A DNA stretch of 64,000 nt from NCBI RefSeq assembly GCF_013340205.1, contig NZ_BJTG01000005.1, forward strand, positions 372,001 through 436,000. The letters run 5' to 3'. The DNA is from Anaeromyxobacter diazotrophicus. Lineage in GTDB: Bacteria; Myxococcota; Myxococcia; Myxococcales; Anaeromyxobacteraceae. Positions 60,350-64,000 of the stretch are shown one piece after another (within the stretch, counting starts at the first letter, position 1; every line of letters begins with the position of its first letter). The position numbers and the translations under genes were made by a program. Under the pieces are notes generated by a model that did no database searches, had not been told where the DNA came from, and saw nothing but the letters and a program-made list of their open reading frames with translations.

Positions 60350-60794
60350 GTGTTGCCTCCTGGTCGCGCGCCTCGGCGCGCGCAGCAATGCCGATCGCTT
60401 CGTGAGCTCACTCGACAGCAGCTACCCCTCGAGGCGGATGCCTCGGCGGCGCACGCCGCCTGGAACGGACCGACTGACTCCGTGGCCGTGCGGAGCAACA
60501 TCCGTACCCAGAGGGGCTGCTGGTACCCTCGCGGATTACGCGTAGTTACAGGCGAGGTGCGTTCACGGAGGTGCGCCAGATCCCCCAATAAATGCCCCCA
60601 TTGGGTGAGTCATGGGGCACATGACACCCGGCCCCCGCCTCGGGGTTGGGAGGGGCGCCTCGCGGTTCAATTACTCTGGGTAGGGACGCGCAATTACTCT
60701 GGGTAGGGACGCGAGGGTAGGGACGCGAATTACTCTGGGTAAGGCACGCGCGCGGGGTGGCCTCCGCGATCGCGCGGCGCGGACCCGGCCAGCC
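60350..60794. other. intergenic region, 445 bp, upstream of cytochrome gene
   Basis: Must hold the cytochrome promoter on the reverse strand. It also contains an inverted partial decamer (ACCCAGAG, 60507-60514), CCCAAT..ATTGGG (about 60585-60606), and the 23-bp tandem array at 60668-60750. No gene seen. No promoter could be assigned confidently by eye. Confidence 0.6.
60668..60750 (+). repeat. tandem 23-bp repeats containing TACTCTGGGT
   Basis: Two exact 23-bp units (60668-60690 and 60691-60713), each CAAT + TACTCTGGGT + AGGGACGCG with the T of CAAT followed by the decamer, then a 14-bp partial unit (60714-60727), then a near-copy ending AAGGCACGCG (60728-60750). Decamers are at 60672, 60695 and 60731, in the same orientation as those right of the transposase. 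Confidence 0.9.
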
Positions 60795-61286
60795 CTAGAA
60801 CGTGACCGTGACCCGCGCCTCGCCCTTGGCGCTCTTGCTCGCCGGCACGAGGTGCGCCTCCATCTTCCCCGACAGCGACGGCTTCAGCGCCTCGTGCCCG
60901 CCGGCGACGTTCGCGACCTGCGTGAGCGTGACGGTCACGTCGCCCCGCCGCTCCTTCTTCCCCTTCACCGCGCTGAAGGTCGCGTGGTGAGGCCCGGTGA
61001 GCAGCACCTGGGCGGACGCGAGCCGGTCGAACGGGTAGACCTGCGCCTGCACCGGCGCGGGCAGCTCGAACTCGCCCGGGAGCATCGCCTTCACGGTCTT
61101 CGGCAGCTTCTCCGGGGTGACGAGCACGCGCACCGCACCGTCGCCGCGGGCGAGGAACGAGATCCTGCACCGGAAGGACGCCTGGACCGCGCCGGTGATC
61201 GCGATGGAGCACGCCTGGTCCGCCGCGCGGGCGGGCGTGAGCGGGAGCGAGAGGGCGAGGGCGAGGAGCGCGCTGCGGACGGACAT
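60795..61286 (-). CDS. exported protein of unknown function
   Basis: A 163-residue protein with a clear signal peptide (residues 1-21, cleavage after ARA). The mature part begins ADQACSIAITGAVQASFRCRISFLARGDG, with one cysteine pair likely to form a disulfide, then beta-rich sequence (VLLTGPHHATFSAVKGKKERRGDVTVTLTQV) and a final strand ARVTVTF. It resembles small beta-sandwich periplasmic proteins, but no family is recognised. ATG with GGAG nearby. It is divergent from the SGNH hydrolase gene across 178 bp. Confidence 0.75.
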   Translation of the reverse strand: MSVRSALLALALSLPLTPARAADQACSIAITGAVQASFRCRISFLARGDGAVRVLVTPEKLPKTVKAMLPGEFELPAPVQAQVYPFDRLASAQVLLTGPHHATFSAVKGKKERRGDVTVTLTQVANVAGGHEALKPSLSGKMEAHLVPASKSAKGEARVTVTF

Positions 61287-61464
61287 GGTGGAGGACTCCG
61301 GGGGAGAAGGTCGACTGGAGCCGGGGAGACTACTCCACCGCGCCGCCTCCGCGCAGCCGCCGCGGCGCGGCCCGCGGCGGGCCGCCCGCCCGAGCGCCCG
61401 CCGTGCCGGCCCGATGTCCGGAGTCGCCCCGGCCGCGCCGCCGGCCCGGGCCTAGATTCCCGGG

Positions 61465-62160
61465 GTGTCCCCCCTCCTCGCCGCCCTCGCGCTCGCCATG
61501 ACCAGCTCCGCCGAAGCCCCCACCTACCTCGCCCTGGGCGACTCGACCGGCGTCGGGGTCGGCGCCGATCGCGGCGGGGGGTATCCGGCGCGGCTCGCCG
61601 TTCGCGCCGCGCGCGAGGGCGCCAGCGTGCGGCTCGTGAACCTCTGCGTCTCGGGGGCGCGGGTGGCGGACCTCGTGGCCGGGCAGCTCGCGCCGGGCCT
61701 GGCCGGAAAGCCCGACCTCGTCACCCTGGGCGTCGGCATCAACGACGTGACCTGGGGCACCGACCCGGAGGCGTTCGCGCGCGACTACGAGCGAGCTGCG
61801 GCGGCGCTCGCGCGCCTAGGGGTGCCGGTCGTGGCGGTGAACGTGCCGGACCTCACCCGCTCCCCGCTCGCCGCCGGAGAGGAGGCGAAGCGCACGCTCG
61901 GCGCCCGCATCGCGGCGGTGAACGCCCGCATCGCCGCGGCGGCGGCGCGGCACGGCTTCGCGCTGGTGGACCTCTTCTCCGCCACCTCCCACGAGCTGCC
62001 CTTCCACCCAGAGCTCCTGGCCGCGGATCGCTTCCACCCCTCCGACCTCGGCTACGAGCGCTGGGCCGACGCGATGCAGCCCGCCTTCGAGCAGGCGCTC
62101 GCCGCCGCCCGGAGGGCGCCGCGGCCGGCGGCGTTGTCCCGGGGCCGGACGCTGCGCTAG
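61465..62160 (+). CDS. SGNH/GDSL hydrolase
   Basis: A 231-residue esterase-like protein. A short hydrophobic N-terminus (LLAALALAMTSSAEA) may be a signal peptide. Block I is YLALGDSTGVGVG with the catalytic Ser near residue 27; block II is CVSGARV; block III GVGIND; block V DRFHPSDLGYERWADAM with the Asp-His pair. This is a compact member of the TesA-like group acting on lipids or acyl esters; the substrate is unknown. GTG start. It lies 12 bp upstream of bioA on the same strand, so it may share the biotin transcript; BioH/BioJ-like pimeloyl-ester roles belong to another fold, so no such role is claimed. Confidence 0.85.
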   Translation: MSPLLAALALAMTSSAEAPTYLALGDSTGVGVGADRGGGYPARLAVRAAREGASVRLVNLCVSGARVADLVAGQLAPGLAGKPDLVTLGVGINDVTWGTDPEAFARDYERAAAALARLGVPVVAVNVPDLTRSPLAAGEEAKRTLGARIAAVNARIAAAAARHGFALVDLFSATSHELPFHPELLAADRFHPSDLGYERWADAMQPAFEQALAAARRAPRPAALSRGRTLR

Positions 62161-62172
62161 CGTCCGCCCACC

Positions 62173-63564
62173 ATGACCGACGCCGAGCGCCTGGAGCGGC
62201 ACCGCCGCCTGTGGACGTCCGACCACCAGCACCTGTGGCACCCGTTCACCCAGATGCAGGACTGGCTGGCCGAGGAGCCGCTCATCGTCGACGCCGCGGA
62301 GGGCGTCCACCTCGTCGACACGAAGGGGCGCCGCTACCTCGACGGCGTGTCCTCCCTGTGGTGCAACGTCCACGGGCACCGCGTGAAGGAGCTCGACGAC
62401 GCCGTCCGCGCCCAGCTCGACCGCGTGGCGCACTCGACCCTGCTCGGGCTCGCCTCCACCGCCTCCATCGAGGCGGCGGAGGAGCTCCTCCGCTGGACGC
62501 CGAAGGGCCTCACCCGCGTCTTCTTCTCCGACGCCGGCGCGACCGCGGTCGAGGTGGCGCTCAAGATGGCCTACCAGCACCACCAGCTGCGCGGCGACAC
62601 CGGCCGCAGCGAGTTCGTGGCGCTGCGCGGCGGCTACCACGGCGACACGCTCGGCTCGGTGGCGGTGGGCGGGATCGACCTCTTCCACCGCATCTTCAAG
62701 CCGCTCCTCTTCCCGGTGCACCACGCGCCGCAGCCCTACTGCTACCGCTGCCCGCTGGGGAAGGAGCGCGCGAGCTGTCACCTCGAGTGCGTGGACGCGG
62801 TGGAGCAGGTGTTCGCGGAGCGGCGGGGCAAGGTCGCGGCGCTCGTGCTGGAGCCCCTGGTGCAGGGGGCGGACGGCATGATCACGCAGCCGCCCGGCTA
62901 CCTGAAGCGGCTGCGCGAGCTGTGCGACCGCGAGGGCGCGCTGCTCGTCTGCGACGAGGTCGCGACCGGCTTCGGCCGCACCGGCACGATGTTCGCCGTG
63001 GAGCAGGAGGGCGTCCTCCCGGACCTCATGACGGTGGCGAAGGGGATCACCGGCGGCTACCTGCCGCTCGCGGCGACGCTCGCCACCGAGCGGGTGTTCG
63101 AGTCGTTCCTGGGGCCGTACCCCGATCAGAAGACCTTCTTCCACGGCCACACCTACTGCGGGAACCCGCTCGCCTGTGCCGCGGCGGTGGCGAGCCTGAA
63201 CCTCTTCCGCTCGCGGCGGATCCTGGAGGCGCTGCCGGGCCAGGTCGCGGCGCTCTCGCGCGCACTCGCGGCGGCCGCCGAGCACCCGCGCGTGGGCGAG
63301 GTGCGCCAGCGCGGGCTCATGGTGGGGATCGAGCTCGTGCGCGACCGCCGGACGAAGGAGCCGTACCCCTACGCCGCGCGCGCCGGCGACCGCGCCTGCC
63401 GCGAGGCGCGCGCGCTCGGCGCGGTGCTGCGCCCGCTCGGGAACGTGCTCGTGCTCATGCCGCCGCTGGCGATGACCGAGGCGCAGCTCGGGGAGCTGGC
63501 GGGGATCGCCCTCACGGCGCTCGACCGCGCCACCGGGGCGCTGGATCGGGAGCTGGCGGCGTGA
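62173..63564 (+). CDS. bioA: adenosylmethionine-8-amino-7-oxononanoate aminotransferase
   Basis: A 463-residue PLP enzyme of biotin synthesis that converts 7-keto-8-aminopelargonate to 7,8-diaminopelargonate using S-adenosylmethionine. Typical BioA stretches: [12 protein letters not shown] near residue 20, [68 protein letters not shown] (PLP-binding Asp), and [17 protein letters not shown] with the PLP Lys near residue 282. The ATG is used. Its stop overlaps the bioD start (GTGA). bioF and bioB are not in the window. Confidence 0.96.
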   Translation: MTDAERLERHRRLWTSDHQHLWHPFTQMQDWLAEEPLIVDAAEGVHLVDTKGRRYLDGVSSLWCNVHGHRVKELDDAVRAQLDRVAHSTLLGLASTASIEAAEELLRWTPKGLTRVFFSDAGATAVEVALKMAYQHHQLRGDTGRSEFVALRGGYHGDTLGSVAVGGIDLFHRIFKPLLFPVHHAPQPYCYRCPLGKERASCHLECVDAVEQVFAERRGKVAALVLEPLVQGADGMITQPPGYLKRLRELCDREGALLVCDEVATGFGRTGTMFAVEQEGVLPDLMTVAKGITGGYLPLAATLATERVFESFLGPYPDQKTFFHGHTYCGNPLACAAAVASLNLFRSRRILEALPGQVAALSRALAAAAEHPRVGEVRQRGLMVGIELVRDRRTKEPYPYAARAGDRACREARALGAVLRPLGNVLVLMPPLAMTEAQLGELAGIALTALDRATGALDRELAA

Positions 63565-64000
63565 GAGGCCTCTTCGTCACCGCGACCGACACCGGCGTCG
63601 GCAAGACCGAGGTCGCCTGCGGGCTCGTCCGCGGGCACCGCGCGCGCGGGCTCGACGTCGCCGCGATGAAGCCGGCGCAGTCCGGGCACGAGCCGGGCGA
63701 GGCCTCCGACGCGGAGCGGCTCCGGGCCGCCGCGGGAGACCTCGACCCGGCCGAGCTCGTCTGCCCGTACACCTTCGCCGCGCCGCTCGCGCCGGCGGTG
63801 GCGGCGCGGGTGGAGGGGAAGAGCGTCTCGCTGCCGCGCATCCTGGAGGCGGCCCGGGCGCTCGGCGCGCGCCACGCCGCCCTGGTGGTGGAGGGGGCGG
63901 GCGGGCTCATGACCCCCCTCACCGATCGTGAGACGTACGCCGACCTGGCGGTGGCGCTGGGCCTGCCGGTGCTGGTGGTCGCCCGGGCGGGGCTCGGCAC
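63561..64000 (+). CDS. bioD: dethiobiotin synthetase, 5' part
   Basis: The first ~146 residues of BioD, cut by the window end. BioD closes the ureido ring of dethiobiotin with CO2 and ATP. The P-loop FVTATDTGVGKTEVACGL is at residues ~5-22, the conserved Lys in MKPAQSG near residue 37, then PYTFAAPLAPAVAAR and VVEGAGGLMTPLTD, all standard BioD motifs. GTG start overlapping the bioA stop, indicating coupled translation in a bioAD operon. Confidence 0.95.
   Translation, partial: MRGLFVTATDTGVGKTEVACGLVRGHRARGLDVAAMKPAQSGHEPGEASDAERLRAAAGDLDPAELVCPYTFAAPLAPAVAARVEGKSVSLPRILEAARALGARHAALVVEGAGGLMTPLTDRETYADLAVALGLPVLVVARAGLG

Noticed and set aside
56822-60706. 1294-codon forward open frame opposite the cytochrome gene
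   Set aside because: It is the antisense shadow of the nine-heme cytochrome, which has a signal peptide, lipobox, CXXCH motifs and a strong ribosome binding site.

Overview
The window is very GC-rich, with strong G/C bias at third codon positions, frequent GTG starts and many 4-bp GTGA/ATGA gene overlaps. Its gene content (quinol-type nitric oxide reductase, a nine-heme c-type lipoprotein cytochrome, EtfAB, system II cytochrome c maturation, many lipoproteins and Pro/Ala-rich proteins, a sigma-54 two-component pair, a kinase-like protein) suggests an anaerobic or facultative Myxococcota bacterium such as Anaeromyxobacter. That assignment is inferred from style and content; no rRNA or marker gene is present. 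I saw no tRNA, rRNA, CRISPR array or prophage.

Layout. 1-4453: the tail of a LarA-type nickel racemase, then a reverse-strand polar amino acid ABC transporter of the Aap/Bzt type (binding protein, two permeases, ATPase). 4616-11142: a cysteine-rich ferredoxin-like protein, then a cellulose-type exopolysaccharide pair: a GH8-GT2-PilZ fusion (BcsZ+BcsA) and a TPR/outer-membrane-barrel protein (BcsC-like). 11206-18015: PsiE-like protein, alpha/beta hydrolase lipoprotein, degenerate kinase, DUF5666-like exported protein, ABC-F ATPase and an SGNH hydrolase. 18020-21597: CcsA, ResB and a lipoprotein, the machinery that would make the cytochromes c of such an organism. 21823-28121: EamA transporter, tiny membrane protein, then a tight four-gene operon of degenerate indolepyruvate-oxidoreductase-like subunits with phosphate butyryltransferase and butyrate kinase, then a DedA protein.

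28438-33901: a sigma-54 response regulator and sensor kinase divergent from quinol nitric oxide reductase. 34036-38823: EtfB-EtfA, two metallo-beta-lactamase-fold proteins and an EamA transporter. 38824-39786: a repeat-rich island (heptamer and hexamer arrays, a 21-bp perfect inverted repeat) around a four-helix-bundle gene whose ribosome binding site and start codon lie in a perfect 15-bp hairpin. 39787-51246: pseudouridine synthase, PBP1A, chemotaxis receptor, PAP2 phosphatase, EVE protein, TatB-TatC, thiolase and a rhomboid-like protein lacking the catalytic serine. 51301-55601: a very acidic Pro/Ala-rich protein and a YgiQ radical SAM protein.

55614-60750: a RAYT-type tyrosine transposase and the nine-heme cytochrome gene, surrounded by copies of a decamer, TACTCTGGGT, inverted on the left of the transposase and direct on its right, and repeated again as a 23-bp tandem array upstream of the cytochrome. 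This decamer family is the best candidate for something undescribed. 60795-64000: exported protein, SGNH hydrolase and the biotin genes bioA and bioD (the latter cut by the window end).
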